From positions 1,402,161-1,466,160 of the forward strand of contig NZ_NBYO01000001.1 of the NCBI RefSeq assembly GCF_002238045.1: 64,000 nucleotides of DNA, given 5' to 3'. Numbering within the stretch: position 1 is the first letter of the stretch; the number at the start of each line of letters is the position of its first letter. The notes under the pieces are model-generated. The model was not told where the DNA came from. It saw only the letters and a program-made list of their open reading frames with translations, and made no database searches. Positions 17,459 through 26,889 of this stretch are shown here, piece after piece. The stretch comes from Notoacmeibacter marinus. GTDB lineage: Bacteria > Pseudomonadota > Alphaproteobacteria > Rhizobiales > Rhizobiaceae. Position numbers and translations under genes: made by a program.

Positions 17459-19261
17459 ATGGCGCAGGCAACTCCAACGGATGACAGGCGCCGTCGCAGT
17501 TTGGCGCCACTGAAGGCGTTGCTGCCATTCGTCAAGCGCTATCCCGGCAAGCTGGCGGGAGCACTGGTCTTTCTCTCCCTCGCCGCACTTACGACGCTCG
17601 CCATTCCCGTTGCGGTGCGCCGGATGATCGATCACGGTTTCGACGATGCCAATAGCGGCCTGATCGGCGCCTATTTCGGCATGCTCATCGTGATGGCCGC
17701 GCTCCTGGCTGTGGCGTCCGCGGGTCGCTACTATTTCGTCATCACGCTGGGTGAGAGGGTGGTCGCCGATCTGCGCGAATCCGTCTTTTCGCATGTGACC
17801 CGGCTTTCGCCGGGCTTCTTCGATCTCAACCAGAGCGGCGAGATCGTGTCGCGGCTGACCGCCGACACGACGCAGATCAAGAGCGCCGTCGGCGCCACGA
17901 CGTCGGTGGCCCTTCGCAACAGTCTTCTCGTCATCGGCGCCATCACCATGATGGTCGTGACCAGCCCGAAGCTTTCGGCAATGGTGCTGGCCGTCATTCC
18001 GATCATCGTGCTGACGCTTGTCGGTTTCGGGCGGAGCGTGCGCAAGCGCAGCCGCCTCGCACAGGATACGCTCGCCGAAGCCAGCGCGTTCGCCGCCGAG
18101 CAGATCGGCGCGATCCGCACGCTGCAGGCCTATAATGGCGAGCCTGCCGTGCGACGCTATTTCGCCGGCGCCGTGGAAACGGCCTTCGAGGCGGCGCGCT
18201 CGTCGATCAAGGCGCGGTCCTTTCTGACGTTCGTAGCCATTTTCGTGATCTTTACCTCCATCGTCGCGGTGCTCTGGTTTGGCGCGCGCGATGTGATGGG
18301 CGGGCAAATGAGCCCCGGCACGCTCGGTCAGTTCCTTCTCTACTCCGTATTTGCGGCCGGCGCGCTCGGATCTCTCTCGGAAGTGTGGGGCGAATTGTCG
18401 CAGGCTGCCGGCGCTGCGGAGCGGCTGGTCGAACTGCTGGACGAGACACCTGGCATCGTGGCGCCGGAGAAGCCGGTCAAGCTGCCTGCCGACATCGAGG
18501 GCCGCATCGCCTTCGACGCGGTTTCCTTTTCCTATCCGGCGCGGCCCGACCTGCCGGCCCTCCATGAACTGTCCTTCGTGGCGGAGCCGGGCGAGACTGT
18601 CGCCATTGTCGGGCCGAGCGGTGCGGGCAAGAGCACGATCTTCGGCCTGCTTCTGCGTTATTACGACCCGCAAGCTGGCCGGGTGCGGCTGGATGGCGTG
18701 CCGATCGACAGCGTCGAGCCTTCCGATTTGCGGGCCGCGCTGGCGGTCGTACCGCAAGACCCCACGATCTTTGCCGCCTCGGTGGCGGACAATATCCGGT
18801 TCGGCCGTCCCGACGCCGACGCTTCGGCGATCGCCGCCGCCGCCGAAGCGGCCAATGCGATAGACTTCATCACCGCGATGCCGGAAGGGTTCGACACGCC
18901 TGTCGGCGAACGCGGCGTTACCCTTTCGGGTGGCCAGAAGCAGCGTATCGCCATTGCGCGGGCGATTCTGCGCGATGCGCCGGTCCTTCTGCTCGACGAA
19001 GCGACGAGCGCGCTCGATGCGGAAAGCGAGAGCGCCGTGCAGGCCGCGTTGGAAACGCTGATGGAGGGGCGCACGACCATCGTGATCGCCCACCGCCTCG
19101 CTACGATCCTGAAAGCCGACCGCATTCTCGTCATGGACGACGGCCGAGTGGTGGAGGAGGGCACCCATGGGACGCTCGCCTCGCGGGACGGGCTTTATTC
19201 CCGCCTTGCCGCCCTACAGTTCGACAATGGGCAAACACCGCAGCGTGCCGCCGGCGCGTAA
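17459..19261 (+). CDS. ABC exporter, fused permease and ATPase
   Basis: A 600-residue half-transporter of the MsbA/ABCB type. An N-terminal six-helix membrane domain spans about residues 20-320, followed by a nucleotide-binding domain with Walker A GPSGAGKS, signature LSGGQKQR and Walker B LLLDEATSALD. It works as a homodimer or heterodimer to expel lipids, drugs or peptides; the substrate cannot be told. ATG at 17459 (MAQATPTDDRRRR) has AAAGGA upstream; the open frame extending back to 17258 overlaps the rpmE promoter and is not used. Confidence 0.93.
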   Translation: MAQATPTDDRRRRSLAPLKALLPFVKRYPGKLAGALVFLSLAALTTLAIPVAVRRMIDHGFDDANSGLIGAYFGMLIVMAALLAVASAGRYYFVITLGERVVADLRESVFSHVTRLSPGFFDLNQSGEIVSRLTADTTQIKSAVGATTSVALRNSLLVIGAITMMVVTSPKLSAMVLAVIPIIVLTLVGFGRSVRKRSRLAQDTLAEASAFAAEQIGAIRTLQAYNGEPAVRRYFAGAVETAFEAARSSIKARSFLTFVAIFVIFTSIVAVLWFGARDVMGGQMSPGTLGQFLLYSVFAAGALGSLSEVWGELSQAAGAAERLVELLDETPGIVAPEKPVKLPADIEGRIAFDAVSFSYPARPDLPALHELSFVAEPGETVAIVGPSGAGKSTIFGLLLRYYDPQAGRVRLDGVPIDSVEPSDLRAALAVVPQDPTIFAASVADNIRFGRPDADASAIAAAAEAANAIDFITAMPEGFDTPVGERGVTLSGGQKQRIAIARAILRDAPVLLLDEATSALDAESESAVQAALETLMEGRTTIVIAHRLATILKADRILVMDDGRVVEEGTHGTLASRDGLYSRLAALQFDNGQTPQRAAGA

Positions 19262-19276
19262 CGTATCTGCTCGCGG

Positions 19277-20302
19277 TCAGCGTGTGGTGAGCTTCAGCTC
19301 GATACGGCGATTGCGCCGCCGCGCCTCTTCGTCGTCGCCCTCGGCCAGGGGCTGATTGTCGGCAAAACCGGTCGCCGCCAGCCGGTCGGCAGGCACGCCC
19401 TGATCGACGAGATATTTGACGACGGCGATCGCGCGCTGGGCGGACAGTTCCCAATTGTCGCGGATGCGGCCTGTGCCGGAAAGCGGCACATTGTCGGTGT
19501 GTCCGTCGACGCGCAGGATCCAGTCCAGTTCGCCTGGAATCTCCTGGCGCAGTTCATTCACTGCCTGCGCCAGCTTGCCCATTTCGTCCTGACCGGCGGG
19601 GTTCAGTTCCTCCGAACCGGATGAGAACAGCACTTCGGACTGAAACACGAAGCGGTCGCCGACCACCGAAATGCCTTCGCGGTTCTCCAGGATTTCGCGC
19701 AGACGTCCGAAGAAGTCGGACCGGTAGCGGTTCAATTCCTGCACGCGACGGGCAAGAGCCACGTTGAGGCGCTGGCCGAGGTCGGCGATCCGTGTGCTGG
19801 ACTCCCGCTCCTTGGCTTCGGACGCTTCGAGCGCGTCTTCCAGCGCCGCGATCTGCCGCCGAAGGGCGAAGATCTGCTGGTTGAGAATCTCGACCTGGCT
19901 CAGCGCACGCTCCGAAATGGCTTCCTGCTCATTCAGATCGGAGGACAGTTCGTCGATTTGGACGGCCGCCCGTTCGTCGTCGCCAGCCCCCTCGTTGAGA
20001 AGCGCCTGCAGGCGGCTCCGGTCCGACTGCGCGCTGGTAAGGCTGGCGCGCAACGCCGCCAGTTCCTGGGCGCTGTCGGCGCCGGAGGCGCGCTCTAATG
20101 CGAGCAGGCGGGTCAATTCGCTGATCTGGCTGTTGAGGCGCACCAGCACGTCGTCCTGCCCGCGGATCTGCTGGGTCAGGATGAATTGCGCGACGGCGTA
20201 GACGGACAGCAGAAAGGTGAAGACGAGCAGCAGCGTGGCCATGGCGTCGACGAAGCCGGGCCAGTAATCGACTGTGGACCGTGCGCGCCGCCGCAGAGCC
20301 AT
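19277..20302 (-). CDS. MotB/OmpA-like peptidoglycan-binding membrane protein
   Basis: A 341-residue protein with one N-terminal membrane helix (WPGFVDAMATLLLVFTFLLS), a long coiled coil at about residues 50-185, and a C-terminal OmpA peptidoglycan-binding domain (ILRVDGHTDNVPLSGTGRIRDN, LAATGFADNQPLAEGDDEEA). The helix carries an Asp in FVDAM, as in MotB proton channels. It starts four bases after the MotA/ExbB-like gene stop, so the pair probably forms a proton-driven stator-like complex. No flagellar genes are present. Function unknown; paired genes of this kind are common in Hyphomicrobiales. Confidence 0.88.
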   Translation of the reverse strand: MALRRRARSTVDYWPGFVDAMATLLLVFTFLLSVYAVAQFILTQQIRGQDDVLVRLNSQISELTRLLALERASGADSAQELAALRASLTSAQSDRSRLQALLNEGAGDDERAAVQIDELSSDLNEQEAISERALSQVEILNQQIFALRRQIAALEDALEASEAKERESSTRIADLGQRLNVALARRVQELNRYRSDFFGRLREILENREGISVVGDRFVFQSEVLFSSGSEELNPAGQDEMGKLAQAVNELRQEIPGELDWILRVDGHTDNVPLSGTGRIRDNWELSAQRAIAVVKYLVDQGVPADRLAATGFADNQPLAEGDDEEARRRNRRIELKLTTR

Positions 20303-20306
20303 ACGC

Positions 20307-21320
20307 TTAGCCGCCCTGCCGCTCGCGCTCTTCCAGCGCTGCGGTCAGCCGGTCGAGTGTCTGGCGCATTTTCTGCTGTTCCTGCGCCTGGGCGTTCATC
20401 CATTCGCGCAGCATCTGCTGTTCGCCGCGCATATTGCGAACGAGGCCGGATATGCCTTCGGCGAGCGAGCCCATCGCATTGGTCATGCGGGGGCTGGCGC
20501 CGCCCTCCTGCAGGCCCTTGAGGCTCTCGGCCATGGCCCGCATCTCGTCGGAACTGGTGCTTTCCGGCACGAGGTCGGAATCGAGCGCCGTCACCGATGA
20601 AAGCCAGTTCTCAAGTTCGGTGTAAAAGCGGGTCTGGGCGCGTCCGGCCTGCAATTCCATGAAGCCCAGAACGAGCGAACCGGCGAGGCCGAAGAGCGAT
20701 GAGGAAAAGGCTGTTCCCATGCCAGACAGGGGTTCGGACAGACCCGTCTTGAGCGAATCCAGAATGTCCGGCCCGGCCGTGGCCGCTGGGTTGAGTGATT
20801 GGATCGTATCGCCGATGGAGCCGATGGTGCGCAGCAGGCCCCAGAAGGTGCCGAGCAGGCCGAGAAAGACGAGAAGGCCGACGAGATAACGGATCACATC
20901 GCGGCTCTCATCCAGCCGGGTCGCGATCGAATCGAGGATGGAGCGCATGGCCGCCGGGGTTAGCGCCGTCGCGGTGGAGCGCATTAGAAGCGAGCGCATC
21001 GGCGCCAGCAGGACCGGGTCGCGCCGGGCTTCCAGACCATCGCGGAAGGAGTTGACCCAACCGACCTCGCGGAAGAGCCGAATCACCTGACCGAAGGCGA
21101 GCAGGATGCCAACGATGAGGACGCCGAGAATAAGGCCGTTCAGCCCCGGATTGGTCATGAAGGCGGAGATGATCTGCCGCGACAGGATGGCGACCAGAAA
21201 GCCGAAGAGGATGAGGAAAATCACCATCGACAGAAGGAATACCCGCGGCGAGGAAAGCCGGGCCGGATCGTATGAGCGGGGCGGCCGTTCCGCCGTTAGA
21301 TCGTCTTCTGTCACCGCCAT
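20307..21320 (-). CDS. MotA/TolQ/ExbB-like proton channel protein
   Basis: A 337-residue membrane protein with helices near residues 30-50 and 60-80 and another pair near 140-160 and 195-220. The MotA/TolQ-like stretch is VFLGLLGTFWGLLRTIGSIG. The C-terminal third is a cytosolic coiled region ending in LDRLTAALEERERQGG. It probably forms a proton-conducting complex with the downstream OmpA-domain protein, which it precedes by only four bases. It is distinct from tolQ at 34174, so the genome has at least two such systems. What the complex drives is unknown. Confidence 0.85.
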   Translation of the reverse strand: MAVTEDDLTAERPPRSYDPARLSSPRVFLLSMVIFLILFGFLVAILSRQIISAFMTNPGLNGLILGVLIVGILLAFGQVIRLFREVGWVNSFRDGLEARRDPVLLAPMRSLLMRSTATALTPAAMRSILDSIATRLDESRDVIRYLVGLLVFLGLLGTFWGLLRTIGSIGDTIQSLNPAATAGPDILDSLKTGLSEPLSGMGTAFSSSLFGLAGSLVLGFMELQAGRAQTRFYTELENWLSSVTALDSDLVPESTSSDEMRAMAESLKGLQEGGASPRMTNAMGSLAEGISGLVRNMRGEQQMLREWMNAQAQEQQKMRQTLDRLTAALEERERQGG

Positions 21321-21428
21321 CGCGGCTTCCTCCTTCCGCCCGTGAGGCGCTTGCCCTTCTGGCGGCGAATCTTACACGCTTATATGGGCTTGCATAGCGG
21401 AAACCCAACCGGCGCTTTTGCGTGTGTC

Positions 21429-22220
21429 CTAAAGCCCCTTGTTGACCGTCCGCTCCAGTTCGCCGATCAGCCGCTCATTGGCGGCGAGGATCGTGCCGGT
21501 GCCGAACATGTCGTCGCGGCCGTGAATGTCGGAGACGAAGCCGCCGGCTTCGCGCACCAGCATCATGCCCGCGGCGATATTCCACGGCTTGATGTTCTGT
21601 TGCACGACCGCATCGAAGCGCCCGGCGGCGACCCAGGCCAGATCGAGCGCGGCGGAACCGACGGAGCGGATGCCGCCGGAATTGGCCATCAGATTGCGCA
21701 ATTGCCGGCTGGCGCCGGCATGATCGGGGCGGCCGAGATGGGGAATGGACAGCGATACCAGCCCGTCGGTCATGTGCCGGCGATTGGCCACGCGCAGGCG
21801 GCGATCGTTGAAGAAGGCGCCCTTGCCTCTCTCGGCCGTGTAGAGCTCGTCCATGATCGGATTGTAGACGACGGCGGCGACGATCTGACCTTCGCGCTCC
21901 AGCGCAATGGAGATGGCGAAAATCGGGATGGCGTGGAGGAAGTTGGTCGTGCCATCCACCGGATCGACGATCCAGCGGTGCGAGGCGTCCTTGCCCTCCA
22001 CCTCGCCGCGCTCTTCCATCAGAAAACCGAAATCGGGCCGGGCATGGGACAGTTCGTCGTAAATCGTCTTCTCGGCTTCGAGATCGGCCTTGGTCACGAA
22101 GTCGCCCGGTCCCTTGACCGAAACCTGCAGGTTCTCGACCTCGCCAAAATCCCGCGCCAGACGGCGGCCGGCCTTGGCGGCGGCGCCGACCATCACATTC
22201 ATCAGTGCTGAACGGGCCAT
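21429..22220 (-). CDS. suhB: Inositol monophosphatase family protein
   Basis: A 263-residue Mg-dependent sugar/inositol phosphatase. The metal-binding motif WIVDPVDGTTNFLHAIP and the downstream WDIA-type motif (here KPWNIAAGMMLVREAGG) are clear. In many bacteria SuhB also acts in ribosomal RNA transcription antitermination. The helix-rich N-terminal part is typical. It follows efp on the same strand after 90 bases. The NIAAG replaces the common DxAAG, so the third metal site has Asn instead of Asp. Confidence 0.93.
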   Translation of the reverse strand: MARSALMNVMVGAAAKAGRRLARDFGEVENLQVSVKGPGDFVTKADLEAEKTIYDELSHARPDFGFLMEERGEVEGKDASHRWIVDPVDGTTNFLHAIPIFAISIALEREGQIVAAVVYNPIMDELYTAERGKGAFFNDRRLRVANRRHMTDGLVSLSIPHLGRPDHAGASRQLRNLMANSGGIRSVGSAALDLAWVAAGRFDAVVQQNIKPWNIAAGMMLVREAGGFVSDIHGRDDMFGTGTILAANERLIGELERTVNKGL

Positions 22221-22310
22221 GATGTCCTTTCGAACTCTTCTTTATCGGCAAAGGGGTAGCACAAGACCCCGGCCTTCGCCGTCAATCTTTAACGATGCCG
22301 CAGGAGCGGA

Positions 22311-22874
22311 TCAGTTCGCCCGGCTGACATAGGTGATGTCGTTGGTGTCGACGATGATCTTCTCGCCGGCGCCGATGAAAGGCGGCACGAGGATGCGAAT
22401 ACCATTTTCCAAGACGGCGGGCTTATAGGACGAGGACTGGGTCTGACCCTTCACCACCGGATCGGCTTCGGCGATCTCGAGCGTCACCTGATCGGGCAGC
22501 GATATGCCGATCGGTTTTTCCTCATAGAGTTCGACCGTCACGGTCATGCCGTCCTTCAGAAAAGCGGCGCGGTCGCCGACGAAGTCCTGCGACAGTTCGA
22601 GCTGGTCGTAGGTCTCGCTGTTCATGAAGATCAGCATGTCGTCCTGAGCATAGAGATAGGTGAAGTCCTTCTGCTCAAGGCGCACCCGCTCGACCGTTTC
22701 GGACGCACGGAAGCGTTCGTTCAGCTTGGTGCCGTCGATGGCGTTCTTCAGTTCGACCTGGTTGAAGGCACCGCCCTTGCCAGGTTTGACATGGTTGGTC
22801 TTCACCGCGACCCAGAGCCCGCCATTGTGTTCGATCACATTGCCAGGGCGGATTTCATTGCCGTTGATTTTCAT
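22311..22874 (-). CDS. efp: Elongation factor P
   Basis: Elongation factor P (187 residues) relieves ribosome stalling at polyproline. The three beta-barrel domains are recognisable: [18 protein letters not shown] with the loop Lys33 that is modified in many bacteria, then the acidic oligomer-fold domains ending [20 protein letters not shown] at 22874 ([14 protein letters not shown]) is the normal start. No epmA/epmB-type modification gene is in the window. It is downstream of the Sel1 gene on the same strand. Confidence 0.98.
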   Translation of the reverse strand: MKINGNEIRPGNVIEHNGGLWVAVKTNHVKPGKGGAFNQVELKNAIDGTKLNERFRASETVERVRLEQKDFTYLYAQDDMLIFMNSETYDQLELSQDFVGDRAAFLKDGMTVTVELYEEKPIGISLPDQVTLEIAEADPVVKGQTQSSSYKPAVLENGIRILVPPFIGAGEKIIVDTNDITYVSRAN

Positions 22875-22966
22875 CGGGTAGCCATCGGTTGGAGATTGTG
22901 CGCTGTCGGGGCCGTCCAATGGCCCAAAACGGCCGCCGAAACAAGACCGGGACGCTTCCGATCGTT

Positions 22967-24004
22967 TCAGCGGCGATTGGCGCGTTGCAGCGCCTGCTGT
23001 TTCTGTTCTTCGGACAGCCCGTCCATCAGATCGTCCAGTTCCTGATCGCGCAACCCCGCCCGGCGGGCGGTAATGTACCAGCTGGCCGCCTCGACCGTAT
23101 CGGGTTCGGCGCCATAGCCGTAGATATAAGCCTTTGCGAGCTGGCTCTGCGCTGCGACATTGCCGGTGGCGGCGGTCTGCCGCAGCAGGTCGAAACCACG
23201 GTCGAAATCGCGCTCGCCGCCCTTGCCTGAGAACAGCCATGTGGCGAGTTCCACCCGGGCGGCCGCCATGCCGCCATTGGCGGCCTTGACCAGCCATTTG
23301 CGGGCTTCACCCATGTCGCGGCTGACGCCGTCGATCTCGCCGGACAGCCAGTTGGCGTAGGCATATTGCGCGTCCGGCACGCCCTGGAGCGCTGCCGCCT
23401 CGTACCACTTCACAGCCTCGGTCAACGCCTTGGCGCCGCTATTGCTCAGAAGGCGTTGCGCGTAGTTGAACTGCGCGTTGGCATTGCCGCCTTCGGCAGC
23501 CTGCTTCAATAGCCTGTCGGCGAAGGACTCGTTCTTCTCGACATATTCGCCGTCCAGCAGCATCAGCGCATATTGAAACTGCGCGGCAGGAACGCCGGCC
23601 TCGGCGGCGCGGGCGTACCACCCGGCCGCTCTTTTCGGGTCCGCCGGCACGCCGAGCCCGCCAGCATAGATCTCGCCGAGCAATGTCTGTGCCGCCGGAT
23701 TGCCGCTCCGGGCGAGCGGCGTCGCCAGACGAAGCGCTGTCAGGAACCGTCCGAGCTGAAAGGCGGTGAAAGCGACGTCCTCCGGCTTTTCGCCGAAGCG
23801 GCGTTCATCGATCTCGTTTGTCAGATCGCCCTTCTGCTGGCCCGTCGGAAGCTTCGCGCCATTCGGCTTGCCCTCGGTCGAAAACGGCCGCCCATTGGCA
23901 TCGCCTGCCGCAACATCGGTCCGGTCGACGCGCCCTGCCGGCTCGGCCTGTGCGACGGGCAGGCCGGCGCAGAGCAGCAGCAGTGCGACGAGCGGGCGTT
24001 TCAT
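22967..24004 (-). CDS. Exported Sel1-repeat protein
   Basis: A 345-residue protein with signal peptide [20 protein letters not shown] and about six Sel1-like (TPR) repeats between residues 115 and 325, e.g. [20 protein letters not shown] and [20 protein letters not shown]. Such repeats form a superhelix for protein binding; the role is probably periplasmic. ATG at 24004 overlaps the stop of the ThiE-like gene by four bases, so translation of the two is coupled. The gene order thiE-like, sel1, efp, suhB recalls other Hyphomicrobiales. Confidence 0.9.
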   Translation of the reverse strand: MKRPLVALLLLCAGLPVAQAEPAGRVDRTDVAAGDANGRPFSTEGKPNGAKLPTGQQKGDLTNEIDERRFGEKPEDVAFTAFQLGRFLTALRLATPLARSGNPAAQTLLGEIYAGGLGVPADPKRAAGWYARAAEAGVPAAQFQYALMLLDGEYVEKNESFADRLLKQAAEGGNANAQFNYAQRLLSNSGAKALTEAVKWYEAAALQGVPDAQYAYANWLSGEIDGVSRDMGEARKWLVKAANGGMAAARVELATWLFSGKGGERDFDRGFDLLRQTAATGNVAAQSQLAKAYIYGYGAEPDTVEAASWYITARRAGLRDQELDDLMDGLSEEQKQQALQRANRR

Positions 24005-24669
24005 CCATCCGCCTCCTCGGTGAAACGGGGCGCCTCGGCGTCCAGCATTTCGTTGATGGCGGCTACCCGTTCGGCCGGGCTTTCCGGGCCGGAAAAAACG
24101 GCCGACGACAGCGCCACGAAGTCGGAGCGAGTCTGCGCCACCGCCAGCGCGCTTTCGGGAACGGTGCCGCCCATCGTGACGCAGGGAATGGCGACCATCT
24201 GCGCCCACCATTCGGCCATGGCCAGATTGCGAGGGTGCGGTTCCGGCTTGTTGTCGTAGCCAATGCGCCCGAAAAAGAGGTAGTCGGGCTGGGCTTCGCC
24301 GAGTTCGAGCGCCTCATGGCGGGTTTTCGCCCCACCTGCGCCGAACATCAGCTTGCCGTCGAAGCGCTCCATGGTTTCGGCCATGGTTGCGCGGGCTTCT
24401 TCCAGATGGACGCCATCGGCGTTGCACCGGCCCGCAATGCGCGTGTCGTCCGCAATCATCACCGCGATGCCGCGTTCATGGGCCAAGGCCACCACCTCTT
24501 CGGCGAGGGCCTGGAAGGCCTGCTCCTGCCGCTCTCCCGCAGAAAGGATGAGTGAGGCAACGTCGCCGCCGGACAGGGCGGAACGGAGGGCGGTCATCAA
24601 TTGCCGGTCGTCCGCCATGGGCGGGGTCATGAGGACAAGGCGGCAGCGGTCGGATGGCGTATCGGTCAT
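24001..24669 (-). CDS. Thiamine-phosphate synthase-like protein
   Basis: A 222-residue TIM-barrel protein of the ThiE/TenI type. The family motif ADGVHLEE and the phosphate-binding end AIPCVTMGGTV are visible, as is DYLFFGRIGYDNKP. The Gln of the classical GVHLGQ is replaced by Glu and several active-site residues look changed, so it may not make thiamine phosphate. Start MTDTPSDRCRLVLMTPP at 24669 has AGGAG upstream. It overlaps the Sel1 gene by an ATGA junction. Confidence 0.75.
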   Translation of the reverse strand: MTDTPSDRCRLVLMTPPMADDRQLMTALRSALSGGDVASLILSAGERQEQAFQALAEEVVALAHERGIAVMIADDTRIAGRCNADGVHLEEARATMAETMERFDGKLMFGAGGAKTRHEALELGEAQPDYLFFGRIGYDNKPEPHPRNLAMAEWWAQMVAIPCVTMGGTVPESALAVAQTRSDFVALSSAVFSGPESPAERVAAINEMLDAEAPRFTEEADG

Positions 24670-24879
24670 GATCTCCTCGGGCCGATCGATTTTGGCCTCC
24701 TCTTGGACCGGGCTTCGTGGCCTTATCAAGGCGATTGTTCTTCCATGCCGAAGGAAAGGTGGCACGCCACAGGCGTTCCCATACCGGCGATTTCATTCGA
24801 AGGTCATACACTTATACGATTGCGGTTGCCGTGTGCCGGCCTATTGTCGTTGCGGCAGCGCCAGAGGAGGGAGCAGACC

Positions 24880-26511
24880 ATGACCAGCATTTACGAAATC
24901 GGACTCGACAAATGCGCGGCCAACTATCAGCCGATGAGCCCGCTCTCATTCTTGAAGCGCGCCGCCGAAGTCTGGCCCGACCGGACAGCCATCATCCACG
25001 GATCGCTGCGCCGCGATTACCGGACATTCTACGCCCGATCCCGCAAGCTCGCCAGCGCTCTGCAACAGCGGGGGATCGGCGAGGGCGATACGGTCACGGT
25101 CATGCTGTCCAACACGCCGCCCATGCTGGAATGCCATATGGGCGTGCCGATGGCCAAGGCAGTGCTGCACAGCCTGAACACGCGGCTCGACGCCGCCATC
25201 ATCGCCTTTCAGCTCGACCATGCCGAGACGAAGGCTGTGATCGTCGACCGCGAGTTTTCCGCCGTCATGAAGGACGCGCTCGCACAGGCCAGCGTCGAGC
25301 CGCTCGTCATCGATTACGACGATCCGGACTATGATGAGGACGCGCCCTATCCGAAGGGCGATACCATCGGCACGCTGGATTACGAGGCGCTGGTCGAGGA
25401 GGGCGATGCCGATTTCGAATGGTCGCTGCCGGACGATGAATGGAACGCTATCGCGCTGAACTATACGTCCGGCACGACAGGCAATCCGAAGGGCGTGGTC
25501 TACCATCATCGCGGCGCCAGCCTGATGGCCTATAACAATACGGTTCATGCGGCGGTGGGCAACGGTTCGGTCTATCTCTGGACCTTGCCGATGTTTCACT
25601 GCAATGGCTGGTGCTTCCCCTGGACGCTGGCGCTGACCGGTTCGACCCATGTGTGTCTGCGCTGGGTGCGGGCCAAACCGATCTACGACGCCATCGCCGA
25701 TCATGGCGTGACCCATCTGTGCGGTGCGCCGGTGGTGATGAGCCTACTGATCGACGCGCCCGACGCCGAGCGGCGTGATTTTCCGCAGGATGTGACCTTC
25801 AACACGGCCGCCGCGCCGCCACCGGGAGCCGTTTTGGCCGCGATGGCGGATGCCGGCTTCAACGTCGTGCACCTCTATGGCCTGACGGAGGTTTACGGCC
25901 CGGCGGTCGTCAATGAATGGAAGGCCGAGTGGGACGATCTGGACCGCGACGCGCGGGCGGCCAAGAGGGCCCGTCAGGGCGTTCGGTATGCTGGTTTGGA
26001 AGACATGACGGTGATCGATCCCGACACGATGCAGCCGGTCGAGGCAGACGGCCAGTCGATGGGCGAAGTGATGTTCCGCGGCAATATCGTGATGAAGGGC
26101 TATCTGAAAAATCCCGAAGCCACCGCCGAGGCCTTTGCCGGCGGCTGGTTCCATTCGGGCGATCTGGGCGTACTCCACGAGGACGGCTATGTGGAACTGA
26201 AGGACCGGTCCAAGGACATCATCATTTCGGGTGGGGAAAACATTTCCTCCATCGAGGTGGAGGATGCGCTCTATACCCATCCGGCCGTTTCCACCTGTGC
26301 CGTGGTGGCGCGGCCCGACGAAAAATGGGGCGAGACGCCGATTGCCTATGTCGAACTGAAACCCGGCCACGAGGCCGACGAGGCGGCTCTGAAACGGCAC
26401 TGCACGGAAAAGCTGGCGCGATTCAAGGTGCCGAAAGCATTCATCTTCGAGGAGATCCCGAAGACCTCGACGGGCAAAATCCAGAAGTTTCGGCTGCGCA
26501 GCCGGGATTGA
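24880..26511 (+). CDS. Acyl-CoA synthetase (AMP-forming, medium-chain type)
   Basis: A 543-residue ANL-superfamily ligase that activates a carboxylic acid to its CoA thioester through an acyl-AMP. Motif A3 is NYTSGTTGNPKGVVYHHRG, A5 is VVHLYGLTEVYGP, and the C-terminal domain has LKDRSKDIIISGGENISSIE and the catalytic Lys near KTSTGKIQKF. Length and sequence resemble medium-chain/DmdB-type ligases, which act on short acids including methylmercaptopropionate; substrate is not decided. ATG at 24880 has GGAGG just upstream. Confidence 0.92.
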   Translation: MTSIYEIGLDKCAANYQPMSPLSFLKRAAEVWPDRTAIIHGSLRRDYRTFYARSRKLASALQQRGIGEGDTVTVMLSNTPPMLECHMGVPMAKAVLHSLNTRLDAAIIAFQLDHAETKAVIVDREFSAVMKDALAQASVEPLVIDYDDPDYDEDAPYPKGDTIGTLDYEALVEEGDADFEWSLPDDEWNAIALNYTSGTTGNPKGVVYHHRGASLMAYNNTVHAAVGNGSVYLWTLPMFHCNGWCFPWTLALTGSTHVCLRWVRAKPIYDAIADHGVTHLCGAPVVMSLLIDAPDAERRDFPQDVTFNTAAAPPPGAVLAAMADAGFNVVHLYGLTEVYGPAVVNEWKAEWDDLDRDARAAKRARQGVRYAGLEDMTVIDPDTMQPVEADGQSMGEVMFRGNIVMKGYLKNPEATAEAFAGGWFHSGDLGVLHEDGYVELKDRSKDIIISGGENISSIEVEDALYTHPAVSTCAVVARPDEKWGETPIAYVELKPGHEADEAALKRHCTEKLARFKVPKAFIFEEIPKTSTGKIQKFRLRSRD

Positions 26512-26596
26512 TGGCGAACATCGGCGGGGGCTGCGGATCTGGTTGCCCCAATCCTTTCCAAGGCCGGAATCGAAAAGGTTGATAAATCGACTCTCG

Positions 26597-26611
26597 TTAG
26601 GCCTTTGTTAA
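26597..26611. promoter_or_regulatory. CtrA-like site with one mismatch
   Basis: TTAG GCCTTTG TTAA: seven-base spacing is right but the first half-site has G in place of A. It lies about 93 bases before the hairpin of an orphan terminator, so it might control a short transcript. Confidence 0.35.
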
Positions 26612-26703
26612 CCTTTTGCCGGCATGTTGTTTTCATCCGGTTCACGCCGGTTTCATCCGGATGGTTCTTTCCTTCCGTTTGACGCTCCCTGTAAGATTTC
26701 TAC

Positions 26704-26732
26704 GGCCGTTCCTCGCGAGCGGCCTTTTTTTT
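26704..26732 (+). terminator. Strong intrinsic terminator
   Basis: GGCCGTTC pairs with GAGCGGCC around the loop CTCGC, followed by eight T residues. It is 193 bases past the acyl-CoA ligase stop, unusually far for a simple operon end, so it may end a small RNA instead. Confidence 0.9.
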
Positions 26733-26771
26733 ATCCGGCGATGGGAGGGAACTCCCCGTTTTCCCCCGGCG

Positions 26772-26786
26772 TTAACTGTTCTTTAA
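26772..26786. promoter_or_regulatory. CtrA box upstream of rcdA
   Basis: TTAA CTGTTCT TTAA, a perfect TTAA-N7-TTAA, ends 103 bases before the rcdA ATG. CtrA is the cell-cycle master regulator that binds this motif in alphaproteobacteria. Confidence 0.75.
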
Positions 26787-26889
26787 TGCTATGCTTGCCG
26801 TCGGCACCCTCATGGGTCAATTTCGCTCGACCGCGTGACCGAAGGGCGGCATGGCGGACGGATTGAGCGGCGGGACGGGGCGACACCGA

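Larger units (their letters stand above)
26512..26889. other. 378-base gene-free stretch before rcdA
   Basis: No convincing coding sequence. It holds a CtrA-like site with one mismatch (26597-26611), a strong intrinsic terminator (26704-26732) and a perfect CtrA box (26772-26786). The part between the acyl-CoA ligase stop and the terminator is either its 3' UTR or a small RNA gene. Confidence 0.6.

Noticed and set aside
17393..19168. 591-codon frame antisense to the ABC exporter
   Set aside because: The sense strand has all ABC motifs; the antisense product is rich in Arg and His as expected for a shadow.
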